Assembly (NCBI GenBank): GCA_013397865.1
Contig: VZTI01004622.1
Span: forward strand, 143,417 to 207,416
Reading direction: 5' to 3'
Length of the DNA stretch: 64,000 nt
From: Struthidea cinerea
Taxonomy: Eukaryota; Chordata; Aves; Passeriformes; Corcoracidae
Shown: piece after piece, positions 47,835 through 60,500 of the stretch
How the letters are laid out: the number at the start of each line of letters is the position of its first letter
How positions within the stretch are numbered: the first letter of the stretch is position 1
Translations under genes and position numbers: made by a program
The notes under the pieces: model-generated
Databases searched by the model: none
The model's input: the letters and a program-made list of their open reading frames with translations, nothing else
Told to the model about the DNA's origin: nothing

Positions 47835-48970
47835 TTAAATTAAAAGCTAGATAAATTATCATGACTGTATAAAAGTTACCTCAGATATGTATGTGTGGCG
47901 TAGGGATATCAACACTATTAGCTTTGATAGAAGAACTCAGCATTGGAGTTCAATATTTACAAATATGATGCATATAACTCTAAATGTGGAAAATCATTAA
48001 AATTACCAATAGAATTCACAAAGGAAAATAGTGAAATGGAGAAAAAAATCAAGGAAAAAAGATAAATCCCTGCAAGCATACCAGCCCAAAGGTGTCTTCT
48101 ACTTGAGTGTCCATGTGAAGTGTCTTTTCATTATACCTGTATGCCTGACATGGACTAAAGGTGGAAACAAAAGAGAACATGCTCCCAATGTAAACCTCTG
48201 TGTTCATGAGAAGAGATATATGATGTTTTGATTTTATAATGGTGGAAAGCAGTGAAAGAAACACTTGATCAGAAAAGATCCAAATGATCTGACCTTCACA
48301 AAGGGCTCAGAATCAAAAAATAAATCAATTAAATGTTTTATCCTTAACCAAACATTCAAGTTCAAAAGAAAGGAGAGAAACATAAACATTTTTCATAGAG
48401 ATGCCCTGCCACTGCAACGAGTCTTACTTACACTGACTATTCAACAGAAGTATCAGTCAGATTATTTTTAGTTTTTTCATTTGAGCGAATGAACCAGAAA
48501 GAAACAAAATAAACACCACTGTAAAAATGTTTTTGTTTCTTGGGTTTGGGTTGTTTGTTTATCATCTTCAGGTTTTAGATAAGGAAGAAAATAGTTTAAA
48601 AGAGATGATTGTTTTTGAGCTTGTTTTTTGTTATTTTTTTCATAGAAGCACTAGTTTTATATTTCATGTTTTTTCTTTAGCATTGTGTAGAAAATAGGAA
48701 GGCTGTTTGGCTGAAAAATTATTAAAGATCAAAGCCTGTTTTACAACAGGCAGCAAAGCTTTTGAACTCAGGTGTCAATTACTTTATTAATGTGTTCAAG
48801 TGCCTGCTGTTAAAAGTTCAAAGGCACCATTGCCCTCACCAATTAAAGTCTAGTGTTCTTGAAAAGAGGTGCAGTGGTAGTTAATCTCTTCTACTGGGAC
48901 ATGACATCTGTTTAATTCATATTTTTACCTCTTTTGCCACAGTACTTGAAGGTATTATTTTGTGTAACAC
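47835..48970. other. AT-rich intergenic DNA
   Basis: Nothing is recognised beyond chance ORFs of 66-71 codons. Confidence 0.5.
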
Positions 48971-48975
48971 TTACT

Positions 48976-49710
48976 CATAGAATCACAGAAAGGCTTGAGT
49001 TGGAAAGGACCTTACAGATCATCTAGCTGCAACCCCCCTGTCATGGGCAGGGATACCACCCACTACATCAGGTTGCTGAGGGACCCATCCAACCTTGCCT
49101 TGAACACTTCCAGAATGGGGCATCCACAGCTTCTCTGGTTGTTTCAGTGCCCTACAACCCTCCAAGTAAAGAATTTCTTCCTAACATCTAATCTAAATCT
49201 CTCTTTTTTTAGTTTATCCTTGTCCTATCACTCTCTACCCATGCAAAAAGTCCCTCTCCAGCTTTTCTGTAGGCCCCCTTAAGGAACTGGAAGGTTCCCA
49301 TGAACCTTCTCTTCTTCACAGTGAACAACCCCAGCTCTCTCAACCAGCATTTGTAGGAAAGGTGCTCCAGCTTTCTGATCTTCATGGTGCTCCTCTGGAG
49401 CCCACTAACAGGCCCACATCTCTCTTGTGCTGACAACTCCAGGCCTGGATGCAGTACTCCAGGTGAAGTTTCATGAGTAGAAGGGTAGAATCACCTCCCT
49501 CAACCTGCTGGTCACTTCTCTTTTGATGCAGCCCCGGATGCTTTGAAGTTGCGCTTTCAGGCTGTGAGCGCACACTGATGGCTCATGTCCAGCTTTTCAT
49601 CTGGGAGGACCCCCAAGTCCTTCTCTGCAGGGCTGCTCTCAATGAGTTCTTCTCCCAGTCTTTACTCATGTCTGAGATTCCCCTGGACCAGATGCAGCAC
49701 CCTGTGTTTA
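48976..49710 (-). mobile_element. CR1 LINE 3' end, minus strand, about 735 bp
   Basis: The plus-strand edge CATAGAATCACAGAA is the reverse complement of the CR1 terminal octamers (TTCTGTGATTCTATG). It is followed by AGTTGGAAAGGACCTTACAGATCATCTAG and AACCCCCCTG, the classic CR1 3' tail in reverse. Further in, ATTTCTTCCTAACATCTAATCTAAATCTC, AGGTGCTCCAG...CTGATCTTCATGG and CAGGCCTGGATGCAGTACTCCAGG continue the CR1 3' region. It ends 5'-truncated near CTGGACCAGATGCAGCACC. It lies inverted relative to the 46.2-kb copy. Confidence 0.95.
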
Positions 49711-49714
49711 TACA

Positions 49715-51840
49715 TTTAATTTCTTTACATGATGACTTTACCTATTATAATTTGGAAAATATTCATTTTTCTATTGCTTCTCATCATATGAAAGAATATA
49801 AGGTAAGCCAAAACAGACTTACAGTGTATCAGTTATTCTGCTTTAGCTGCCTGCATACCTAGATTTAACCTACAGTTAAAGAGGTAGGGTTTTTTTTTTT
49901 TTGAGCTGTAAATATACTTGTAATTATGAATTATGGTTTATCAATATGCATTATTTTTATAAGCCCCTTCCACCAAACAAGTCCTTATTCTGTTACTTTC
50001 CAAAATGACAATTCAGGTCCATCAATTTATTAAGAATGGCATTCAAATTTCAGAGGAATTTCTGCACTCATAATCACGCTACAGAAGCCATTACTGACAT
50101 ACTTCAAAAAATAATTTCCCCTCCATTTGCCCCTTAGCATATACTCAGTTTCATCAATATAACCAGTGGAATTAATTGCCATGTCAGAGGAGAAACAATT
50201 GTTAATCAGTACATGGTATGTTTATTATTTTATAGGTAAATGTTGCTAAACCAAATATTTGGTGGGAATTTAATGGATAGTATAATAACTCTTCAATTTT
50301 CCTTTTCCCTGCCTAACACAATTAAACATCTTTCATACAAAGATACTGATCAATTTTGACTCTCCATGCCTCTATTAGAGGCTTCTGATAGTTGCTCAGT
50401 ACTTTACAGTACATAATATTTACAGTAGTTTAGTTACAACCTATGACATGTGAAATAATTTTCTGGACAAAATAACTATATTATAATTAAACAACAGTAT
50501 GAATGTGATGGACTAATATTTACTATATGCATTGCATATGCTAATATAATCCAGTAATACAAAGCTTGTGTTGATCAAAACTAGAAACTTTTGGAAAAGT
50601 AGTTAAAATTAACATCTAATCAATAATTAAACACTTCGGAGTCTGTGAAGGGGTAAATTTTCCTTTTCTCTGAGATTCATTAATGTTGGAATTGTTGTAG
50701 CCTAAAGCTCATAGAAATGAAACTGAGTCAAGAAATTAAAAAATCATCTGGAATTCATATTTGACTAATACATCATTCCTGATATCTTTTTCAGTATTTA
50801 TTTTGTAAACAGTTTTGAAAAATGAAAATAAAAAAGTGTGTGTAAGAACATTCAAAATGAAGAGCTGTGGGAAGAAGGTTGAAAGAGTTAACTTAAATCT
50901 TTCCACACTGTGTCTGACACAGTGTAGTGAAAGGAGAACTAAATAGTCCTAACAATGTTTGTCGGAGGTCTGCCTCAGCTAAGTAGCTATAGATATTACT
51001 CAATTTTAATAACAGCATTGGATGATTTAAATGGTCAAATAATTTTGTTCTCCAAAAGTCATGTTGTGAATTATGAAGATCATCTTTTCTTTGGGCTGTG
51101 TTCCTCAAGTTATGTCTTCATAGAAAACAATAAATGAAAGCTACTAAATATGTCTTGTAAAATAAGGTATTGCCTTTGCTATCTATTTGTAACAGCACTA
51201 AAATACAAGCATAATCTGTGTACAATCAGTCCTTAAGATAAAAATATTTTTTTACAGAAAAAAATTTAAGCAGGCAAAGCTTAGAGGAAAATAAACCAGA
51301 ATCACGTATTCAAAAGAAGTTTGAGTCTTAATTGTTGTTATCACTTTCCTACCTTGTCACATGTCAGTTAAAACAATTAAGATAAAATTTAGAAAGAAAA
51401 ATAATACTGAAGAAGATGAAAGAATTATGAATAATTAATAATAGGATCAAATCTGGATTTATGCACCTTCTGTAATTTTATTGGACTACACATGATAAAA
51501 AAGCTGTAGCTATTATGACATAGGCACATCTTTGCCTATGAATAATTTTTAAGGAATTGAGGTTACACAAATACAAGCAAAACTTCAGGTTATGGGGGAG
51601 TTATGGAATGAAAAGGAAAATGTGTTGATGATTATGGGAGGGTCTACTTGTGACCTGCTTGTTTCTGTAGGTAGCTAAGCTGGGGAGATGTAGGGAGATG
51701 TGGGTGGGTTTCTAAGGTTACAGTTATTCAACATTTTGCTGCTTTAGTAGCAATGAGTTATGATATTAATAACATTGTGACTGGCTACGGGCTTTTGCAG
51801 CTACAGCCAAGTAATTTGTCTATGTTCAGCATTTTCTGTA
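49715..51840. other. AT-rich intergenic DNA, nothing recognised
   Basis: There are only chance ORFs (up to 94 codons, the first overlapping the CR1 end) and homopolymers. No gene is visible. Confidence 0.5.
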
Positions 51841-51846
51841 AGTTTG

Positions 51847-52458
51847 TGTCCTAGTTTGGACAAATTGGAGGAAAATATCCTCTGATAGAAGTCAGGTTGC
51901 AACCACCCCTCCCCCCAGGTTCGGGAAAAAAATTTTCTTCGAAGGAAAGTGAAAGAGATAAAAGCTATTTATTTAACAAACACACAAGAGGGGAATAATG
52001 ATGCTAAATAATGAGATCTCTCTCTGGGGAGAGAAAACCTGGGAAGATGTCAGAGTTCTTCTGTAGGTGAGGTCTCTCTCCTCGGAGCTGGGTTGGCGAG
52101 GGGCCACCCCCCCAGGCTTCCAGGAGAATTTTCCTGATGTGTTCAGATGTTGTTGAAACAGTCCAGAAGAGAAGAAAAGAACAAAAAAAAACCCCAAAAT
52201 CCTAGGAAAACAAGGTTCAACTGTCTGTCTCTCGCCGGAAAAAGAAATGCCGAGAGAAAAAAAAAAGTTGACTGTGGGAAGAAAAAAAAAACCAAGGGTA
52301 CCGCTGAAGCTGAGGAGTGTATCTCCGTGTCCTTGAAACAACTGCTTTGAAACATTTTTTGTTTTCTGTCCTTCTCAGGCGCAGTTTAAAGACACAGACA
52401 AGATTGATGGGCATAGCGTAGCGATAGGGGATACACATTATAAAGTCACCCCACGACA
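51847..52458 (-). mobile_element. Complete solo LTR, 612 bp, with perfect 5-bp TSD
   Basis: On the plus strand it starts TGTCCTAGTTTGGACAAA and ends CCCCACGACA. A perfect 5-bp TSD GTTTG flanks it (51842-51846 and 52459-52463). On the minus strand it begins TGTCGTGGGGTGACTTTATAA, so a TATA-like TTTATAA lies close to the start, and it carries AATAAA at 51973-51968. The inner part has a GC-rich pyrimidine U5 and A-rich runs. A 5-bp duplication is usual for ERVL-type (class III) integration; that assignment is inference. A truncated relative lies at 9350-9600 in the same orientation. ORFs covering it (up to 122 codons) are incidental. No internal proviral sequence remains. Confidence 0.92.
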
Positions 52459-52464
52459 GTTTGA

Positions 52465-53265
52465 TATGATTTCCCAAGTAATCATTAATGTATAACTCAA
52501 ACCTGTAGGCAAGGCGAGGTTTATTCTTTTATTTTTGTAATTCTGATTAATATTATTCAGATTACAGAAGAGGGGTTGAGATCAATTAAACGTATATAGA
52601 CACTGTGAGCAATAGTTGTCTATTATGTTCCTGCTTTTCAGACTTTTATTTATTTCTGATATGAAATTGTTCAGTGGAATGACAATCTTCAGGATCTTCT
52701 TTTGCTTATTCATAAAATGCCAGCAAGGCAAGCAGACCAATATAAATATTTAATGAAGTTTTACGGCAATTTTCTTTCTAGAAGCTAAAATGATGTCTGT
52801 AGTTGTTTCGTAGTCACTAAAGAGCCATAGCTACAAACATTCTTCAAAAGATTTTAAAAGCTCTTTTGTTGAGAAATATGCTGAACTATTTAAACAGTTT
52901 TTCCTACTACTGAGTAGCTTTAAATGTAGGAAATATACCTGTTGAAGTTTGCTATTTCTATGCCAATCAATAACAAATGCTCATAAAAAAATAAAATAAA
53001 GACATTTTAAAGCAGACAGTTTATTGAAGGTTGCTTTATTTTTGAACAATGATAATCTTGCAATGAAAAGTCATGTTAGCCTCAAAATTAGAGTTCAAAT
53101 AATAATTTGGAAATGTATTTGAAAGGATGCATATTCAATAAATTACTTCACAGAACATTTTTATATGAATATCTCAAAATTGCTATCATGGCAAATAGTA
53201 TAATTCAAGTTACAATAGAATGTTCTGGCCATTAAAACTCCCAGTCAGCACTAAACTTGTGTGCA
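52465..53265. other. AT-rich intergenic DNA
   Basis: Nothing is recognised. A possible CR1 5' extension cannot be followed upstream of about 53270. Confidence 0.5.
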
Positions 53266-53269
53266 ATCT

Positions 53270-54060
53270 GCTGTTTCAGCTGGATCCCTCTAAGTCCATT
53301 GGCCCTGATGGAATTCATCAAGAAAACTCAAAGAGTATTCAAAAAAAATCTCAATTATTTTTTTGAACAGTCTTAGGAATCTGTAGAGGTCCCAGTCAAT
53401 TGAAGTTTTCCCAATTTTCAAGAAAAGCAAGAAGTATGATCCTGGAGACCACTGGCCTGTCAGTCACATTTCAATGACTGATAAAATTATGGAGAAAATT
53501 ATTCTGGGAGGTACTGAAAAACACCTGAAGTACAACACAGTCATCAGTCAGAGCCAGCATGGTTTCATGAGGAAAACGTCCTGCTTGCCATATTTAATTT
53601 CCTTTCATGACAAGGGAGCCCATATAACTCATCCAGGGAAACTAGTTGATGTAATTCTTTTGATTTCAGTAAAGCTTTCGATACTGTCTCTCTCAGTAGC
53701 GATCTGGAGAAAAGGTCCAGCAAACAGCTGGATAAACACATCTTGTAATGTGTCAGCATCTGGCTGACTAGGGAATGGGGTGATGTCAGACTGGTGACTT
53801 GTCACTAGAGGGGTGTTGCAGGGCTCCGTCTTAGGCCCTGTGCTCTTCAACATCTTCATAAATGACTTGGACATGGGAATTAAAGGTACACTGAGTAAGT
53901 CTGATGATGATACTAAATCAGAAGAAGCTGCTCACTCCCTTGAAGGCAGAGAGAACCTGCAGAGAGACCACAAAAAGTTAGAGGGCTGGGCAATCACTTA
54001 CTGCATGAAGTTTAACAAAGACAAGTCAGTTCCCAGCCTTTACTGCTGCGTGTCGTTATT
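53270..54060 (+). mobile_element. CR1 LINE ORF2 fragment (reverse transcriptase), dead
   Basis: Successive frames encode recognisable CR1 reverse-transcriptase segments: SIGPDGIH near 53298; DPGDHWPVSH; a MEKIILG / SQSQHGFMRKTSCL block (53500-53590, the HGF...SCL region); VDVI...FSKAFDTVS with a frameshift (53648-53690); and LQGSVLGPVLFNIFINDLD (53815-53874). The catalytic YADD equivalent reads SDDDTK, so it is inactive. At least two frameshifts split the frame into 97- and 96-codon ORFs. Similarity ends near 54060, upstream of the usual 3' tail. Confidence 0.92.
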
Positions 54061-54266
54061 TCAGTCCAGGTGTAGAGTTTTTGCATTTGCTTTGATTGAA
54101 TAGCATGAGGTTTTTGTCAGTCCTTATCTATAACCTGATGATGATCCTTTGAATAGCAGCCTTTCTTTCCAGAGGAATCCCACTCGTATAAACTGGCAAT
54201 TTACTGAGGATATAGTCTGTCCCATTTTCTGGTCATACAATAAACTAGTATTGACCTCAACAGATG

Positions 54267-54303
54267 CCACCAGTAATCAGCCACCAGTAATCAGCCACCA
54301 GCT
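54267..54303 (+). repeat. Short 14-15-bp tandem repeat
   Basis: CCACCAGTAATCAG occurs twice in tandem, followed by CCACCAG. It is local slippage of no evident function. Confidence 0.85.
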
Positions 54304-54599
54304 AGACATTGAAATGCCAATCACAAATCTTTGAGGTCAGTGTCACTGCTACTTTTCCTCTCACCTTACAGTCTACCTATGCAGGCTGTATCTCACCAGT
54401 TTTGCTAGAAACATTTTAGGTGTCAATAAACTTGCTAAAGTCAAAGTAAACAACAACCATTGCTTTTCCAACATGCATAAAGCCAGTACTTCACTATAGA
54501 ATGCAATCACATATGACCCACATATTGCTATGTTCTATATTTGCAAAAGCGTATGATACTGCTTTGGAATTCATTTAGAAGCACATATAGGTCAAGATT

Positions 54600-55490
54600 C
54601 AGAACAGCCAGCAAGGCTTTAATAATATTAAATCATGTTTGGATAACTTCAGTTATTTTCTATGATGAAATTGCTATGTGGATTGTGGAGCAGTGGTAGA
54701 TGTAACAATATTTTGACGTTTGGAAAGCTTTTGACGTAATAAGCTTCTGAACTTAAATAATAGAAATCAATACCTTCATGTCTGTTTATTACTGGGAATG
54801 AGTGGAGTCCTTGGTGTTTGATAGTGAGGCACAAGTTGTTCAATATCTTTATCAACAACCATGGTGACGAGACAAAATGTGATCTTTGACCTAGAAATAC
54901 CACGATGAACTTAAGGACTGGACTATTGGAAAACTCCTGAAGTTCCTCGAGGAAAAAAGCCATCTTCTGCATCCTGAGTAGACGAACACCAGACAGTAAT
55001 GCATGCCAAATAAGTAGCTGAATACCAGCTCTGTCAAAAATTACTTGGGAGCAACAATAAATTAATAAAAACTAACTTCATAAGGCCTACTGTGATTCCT
55101 GGGAGAATTGTAACTGACCAACTAAGGGAAATTTTTTTTCCACTCAGTGCTTGCAAAGCCACAACTTGGACATTGTATCACTCTTGCTTGCCTCTCCCAG
55201 TTCCAGAGGGATGGGGAGAGAACTGAGGGAGTCTGAAAAATGGCACATATCCAAGAACGTGTTTATGAAGGAGCTGGATGTGTTTAGTGTGACAATGGGA
55301 AGGTTAAGAGGTAATTTAAAACTGCCTGCATGTACTTGAAGGACCGTTGCCAAGACAGTACTGTTCATCTCTTCTTGTTGTGTTAGGACATACAAGGGGC
55401 ACTGGCCATGATCCTGATCAAGTTCAAATTATTTGGAAAATTTTCTTTCACTAACAGGTTGCCAAGGCACTAGAACATGTTGCTTAAATG
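54600..55490 (+). mobile_element. Very degenerate CR1 LINE remnants
   Basis: CAGCAAGGCTTTAATAA (HGF-like), TTTTGACGTTTGGAAAGCTTTTGACGT (a decayed DFxKAFD motif, about 54708-54736) and CAATATCTTTATCAACAACCATGGTGACGA (NIFINDLD-like, about 54840) occur in the correct CR1 order. Later, GGTAATTTAAAACTGCCTGCATGTACTTGAAGGA (about 55309-55342) resembles CR1 sequence just after the RT domain. Mutation load is much higher than in the neighbouring copy, so this is probably a separate, older insertion. Ends are uncertain. Confidence 0.5.
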
Positions 55491-55509
55491 GGTTTTAGGA
55501 TCTTTGTAT

Positions 55510-55910
55510 TTTCATATTTTCTCTTATGAGGAGCAGCTGAGGGAACTGGAGTTCTTTATTTTGGAGAAAAAGAGGCTCTTGCAGGACCTTATAGTCCTCT
55601 ATAACTACCTGAAAGGAGGTTGTACAAGGTGAAGGTGGTTCTCTTTTCTCAAGTAACAGACAACAGGACGAGAAGAAACAATCTCAAGTTGTGATAGATA
55701 TTAGGTAAAATTTCTTGATGAAAACAGTTCTCAAACTTTGGTACAGGCTGCACAGGGAAGTAGTTGAGTCACTCTCCCTATTTAATATTTTTAGGTATTT
55801 AAAAAACAGGTAGATGTGCTGCTTACGAACATGGTTTAATGGATTTGGCAGTGTTAGGTTTACGGTTGGACTTGTCTTTTCCAACCTAAATGATTCTATG
55901 ATTCCATGGA
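55510..55910 (+). mobile_element. CR1 LINE 3' end with terminal octamers
   Basis: GAGGAGCAGCTGAGGGAACTGG, TTTTGGAGAAAAAGAGGCTC, ACTACCTGAAAGGAGGTTGTA, ATTAGGTAAAATTTCTTGATG and TTCCAACCTAAATGATTCTATGATTCCATG give the CR1 3' region through to its end. The ATTCTATG-type octamers at 55893-55908 mark the true 3' terminus. It is 5'-truncated, or possibly the tail of the fragmented copy upstream. Confidence 0.92.
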
Positions 55911-55914
55911 TCTT

Positions 55915-57150
55915 TTCTTAAATTAGGGAGGGGATGGTTTCCTGCCAATAGGAATACCCAGGTGTGGCTTTTGAATCCTTGACCACTGGATGAAATTTAC
56001 AAATAATACACAAACGTGAGACCAGGGCCTACATTCTTCCTCCATGCTAAATAATCTAATTACATAGTACTAGTCATACCTCTTTTCTTTTTGTTCATTT
56101 TTGCAAATGTATCCTGAAGTATGTTAATCAATCAGTGGAAAAACTTTACTATTAAGACTGATTTCAACTTGCTAGTATTATGGCTAATTATAAATCTGGT
56201 AATCAGAGCACTGTGCCAGGATATTTGAGTTTGAATACTCTCAGGCTGATGCGGGAACTGAGGAATTCCTGAAAATGTTTTCAGTTGTTAAAAAAAAAAA
56301 ATAAAAGGGCTCTGTAAAAATATTCATCTGAATAAATTGCCTATTATTGCAAATGCATCAGAAGGTTCTAGTAATAATATTACAGAAAGACTGAGCCTTT
56401 CAGCATCATTGGACATCTTCTGAAAATAGCAGGCCCTTTGGTGACTGACACAAAAGTACTCATAATTTGCTTAAGTGTACCTAACACTGATGTGCTTGGC
56501 ATTGTTATAAGAGTGGCAAATGTGCAGCAATAAATGTTTCCATCCTGAAAAATATTGCAGTGCTCATTTGGCTGAGATGCCCCTCAGATTAGCAGCTGCT
56601 GAGGTGTTCCCAGGGTCACAGCCTGGAATTTGGATGCCTAAATTCAATTTCAGTCCCATATTAGGCAAATAAAACATACATAGGTTTAGCTGCATTTCCT
56701 CCAGGGAATATAGGCCATTAATGGTTCCACTAAAAATTAAGGGAAAGCAGCAAAATTGAAAGTGATAAATATATTCACACCATATGTTTTAGCAATCTAA
56801 TTTTACATGCCTGTGTCAGCAGCCTAAACTCTGTTCAGTAGCTTGAAAACACTTTCTGGAGGAGTCTTTATGTAGGCTGTTTCTTATGATTATATATGCT
56901 CTAACTTCAGTACTTACATGCAGAATCCTTTTTTTGCTATATCCAGGAGATAAATGGCACAGACAGGAATAGATGAAGGTTTTCAGGCTGACTCTTTCTA
57001 GTTCCCTACTCGCTGGGTTCTATTGTCACTTGAGGTTTTTTTCATTTACCTCAAGATCATGCTTTTTTCCTTGCATTTCTGTAAGAACAAAAGGACCTTT
57101 GTTGTACAAACCAGTTCTGTAAATGATGGCAGCTATTTACTGAAAAGGAA
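55915..57150. other. AT-rich intergenic DNA
   Basis: Nothing is recognised; A11 lies near 56290. Confidence 0.5.
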
Positions 57151-57154
57151 ACAC

Positions 57155-57580
57155 ATAATATCTGTGTTTCCTGCATTTCATGCCCTCCTTCTCACCCATC
57201 CTGGCCCACTGAAGTCTTCAGCAGTGAACATGGTCTTGCAGGGACAGGGACAGGGATAGGAACAGGAGCAGAGGCAGAGCAGATCTCTCCCGGCATTTGG
57301 AGACTGGAGTAGCTTCCTCCCCACTCCCCAATCCACTCTCAAAGGACTGTCCTTATGGCAGGAGCTGTTGCTTGCTTGAAAAAACCCATGGGTGGAAGGA
57401 CACAACAGCCCTTTGTTGGGGCCACAAGGCCAAGGAGAGGTCCCCCTCCACTGTGGGTAGCCTGCTCCTCCCAGCAGCCTTGGGAGTCAGAGTGACACAG
57501 GTTAAGTGCAAAACCAAGGAGAGGAGATAGGTAGTAGGAAGATTTCTTTTATAAGAAGTCAACTTTATTAATAATGAGGT
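57155..57580 (-). other. GC-richer unclassified block, LTR-like edge
   Basis: A GC-richer island contains AGGGACAGGGACAGGGATAGG (57241-57261) and a GGAGGTC/CCCCTCC-rich part. It ends in AACTTTATTAATAATGAGG (57561-57579), which on the minus strand would give an AATAAAG polyadenylation-type signal as in minus-strand LTRs. I find no TG...CA ends, no TSD and no second copy, so this is only a suspicion of a retroviral LTR remnant. ORFs of 75-77 codons on both strands are incidental. Confidence 0.25.
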
Positions 57581-57584
57581 TTTT

Positions 57585-60500
57585 CTGCCCTAAATAGGCA
57601 ATTCTGACTTGCAGAAATTCTCAACTCTAAATACACAATATGGCCCTTTTTGTCAAAAAAAAAAAAAAAAAGGATTTTGACTGCCACACTTGCTCCTGTT
57701 GCGGATGGGATTCCAGTATCCACAATCTGAGCCATGTATTCAGGTCAAGGCAGCTACATTTATGTGCCTTTCTGCAGGCTGGCTATCTAAGCTCCCATTA
57801 TGAGCAAAGCAGTAAGGCAAATAAGTAAATTTCCTAAACAAGGTGCATCCAAGGCATCTGAGACATCCATATGCACTTGGCAGATACGACAGAGGACTAC
57901 CGATGTCTTTCTGAAATGGCAATTAAATTCATGTGAGAGGTCACAGGGATGATAAATGGCATAAGATGACAATGGAAAACTCTACCCTGCCTAAGGAAAC
58001 AGTCTCACTGTCATCTATAGACTCAGTGGAATTTGGAGAGCAATCTGCTCACATTAAATGATACACCTATATGGTTGAATCCCATTCCCCATGTACAGCA
58101 ACACAGATTATGCTAACTATACATGTAGATTTCCTAAGATTTTGCTAGGGTTGAAGTAGATTTTTTAATGAAAGTGTGGGTTTTTTCTTTTTCATTTGTA
58201 CTGCATGACAGTTGGCAATGGAGAAAATATTGTCTAACATTTGCAAGCAAATATGGTAAACTTTAAAAGTAAAACAAAAAAAAAAAAAAAGAAATTTCAT
58301 TGATGTTGGAAATAATGGATGTTAAAAGCCAGCATTTAGCAGCATATGAGGAAACCTAAACCAGACGCAAAAAAAGAGCAATATTTAAGTAGCATATACA
58401 AAATTATCTGAGACCTAACAACTACATATTCTAAAGCAGAGTAAAATATCCATATATACATACCACATGTCTGTCTGGCCAAAGGCTATAAAAGCCACAA
58501 CAGAGCTAATAAATGTCTTGTGTCTTTACAGATTCAAATTCTTAAATTATATTTGTCTTCATCCAAAATATTTTCCCCAAACAGAATTAGAAACCTACAA
58601 CAGCTTACTGAAAATTACCCAATGGTTAGGATACTTTATGTGTCCTGTTCTTCATGGAGTTTTGGTGGCTGTTAAGGATAGTTTTGTATTGCAGCATCTT
58701 GTAGCTGTGGTAGCTAAATCAACTGGCTTCTACTGAATTGCATATTTCCATGAAGCTGTAAGAGTGTAATTCAAGATTTGCACCAGGGAATCTGATTTGA
58801 CTGAAATCAGTTGAAGAATTAATGAAGATATTTTGCACAGAGAACAAAAAAAAGATTAGACCTTTTATTAGTTTGGTTTCATCAGTTTTCCGCTTTTTGC
58901 GGTCAAACACGCGCATACACCTTTTAAAAAATTTGGAAGGGAAGTCTAAGTAAAAATTGTTTCAAAAAAAACCCCAGTGCTGTCTTCTATGTGATCAAGG
59001 ACTTGAAGAGATGAAAAGGCTAAAAAATTATTTCTTAATAATTTGGGGTTTGGTTTTTTTTCAAGATTCTTTCTTGCTTAGAACTAAAATTAGAGAGATA
59101 AAATTGCCTTTGACCTTATCCTTAAAAATTATTAATAATTACTAATTTCAAAACCATTTCCACCATAAATATTCCCCGACTGCTGTACTCTGAATTGGAG
59201 GCATGTTTTAAAGACATTCAGGAATGTGAGATGTTTAATTAAAAAAAAAATATATATAGACAAATTTCTAAACTGGTTTTAATACCTTATTTCTTTCAGA
59301 ATTTCTGTTCTCTAGAACAGGCAGGATATAATCATTGTGAAAGTAGCTGTGTCTGCACCCAACTGCACTGCAAAAGTCTTGCATGCTCACATTGATAATA
59401 GTACCAGTGCAATTCTTATGACATCATGCCAGTGACCAGAAATATGGGGATAAAATTAATTCTGTATAAAAAGAATAAAAAGAGAGATTGTGTTTATACC
59501 ATTTGGAGGTTTTTTGGTCAGGTTCTTTCACACTAATGACAATTATGCTTTTTAGTTCAAGAATATTTTTCTATGGAAATGCTGATTGTTGTTATCTCTA
59601 AAGATAAATGGACAAGCAGAAATAGAACTACTACAGATAGAGATGAAAATAGCTTTTTTTTATTGCCTTACATGAAATGATCAGTATATTGATGAAGCTG
59701 CATATTAGCAAATTTTGAAAAACGAAATTTTCTACTGAGATTTGGCACTGTATACGTAGCTGTGTTTAGAAATTAGAAATAGACTCAGTTATCTAAATTC
59801 AATCTAATTGATTTAGCTTTATTAATTCAGCTGTGTTTATTCATAACACCAGAGGAACATCTCAAACTCTACTGACCTTCATGGCTGCTCAACAATCTTG
59901 GACTGCAGGGGAGTATTGCAGGATTGAGACAAAACAGTGAAAGAGAGAATGAAAGCAGGGTGGCTACTCTACCTTCCATTTTCTGTCTGAGTGCAGTATC
60001 AGTGAGGCATTGAGGACAATATCTGGTTGTCATGCAAAAGAGATGTGTTAAATTTAATATCAGGAAATATTCCCTTGCCTAGAAGTGCCTACATGCCTCA
60101 GCATGTCCAGTGTGTCTTCCGCCTGCCTTCTGGGATATGGTGGGTTTCCTGTGGGTCCTGTAAAATATCTGCTAGTCCCGTACAAATGCTCCAGATATCA
60201 TAAGGGTCAGAAATAGCTGTAGGTGATTCAGTCAATTTATGATGTCAAGAAAGTTTAAGCAAAATTAAACTATTAAGTTTACGCTTTTGATTGTGTTTGC
60301 TCTTAAGACCACAATGAGATTCAGTTGCCTGAGCAGCAGTGCCTAGAGTTTTCCTGGGCTATCCCACCTGTCTTCCAACAGTCTCTCCAAAATAACACAA
60401 GCTTGCTGTCATTCTGAACCATATCTGCCAGACTGTCCAGATGTTTGGATATCCTAAGACATAGCAGATGGCACTAAATGTCTGCATGTAGGCAAACAAA

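Noticed and set aside
53474..54103. 97- and 96-codon ORFs
   Set aside because: They are frameshifted pieces of the CR1 reverse transcriptase, already covered by the LINE annotation; the catalytic motif is mutated.
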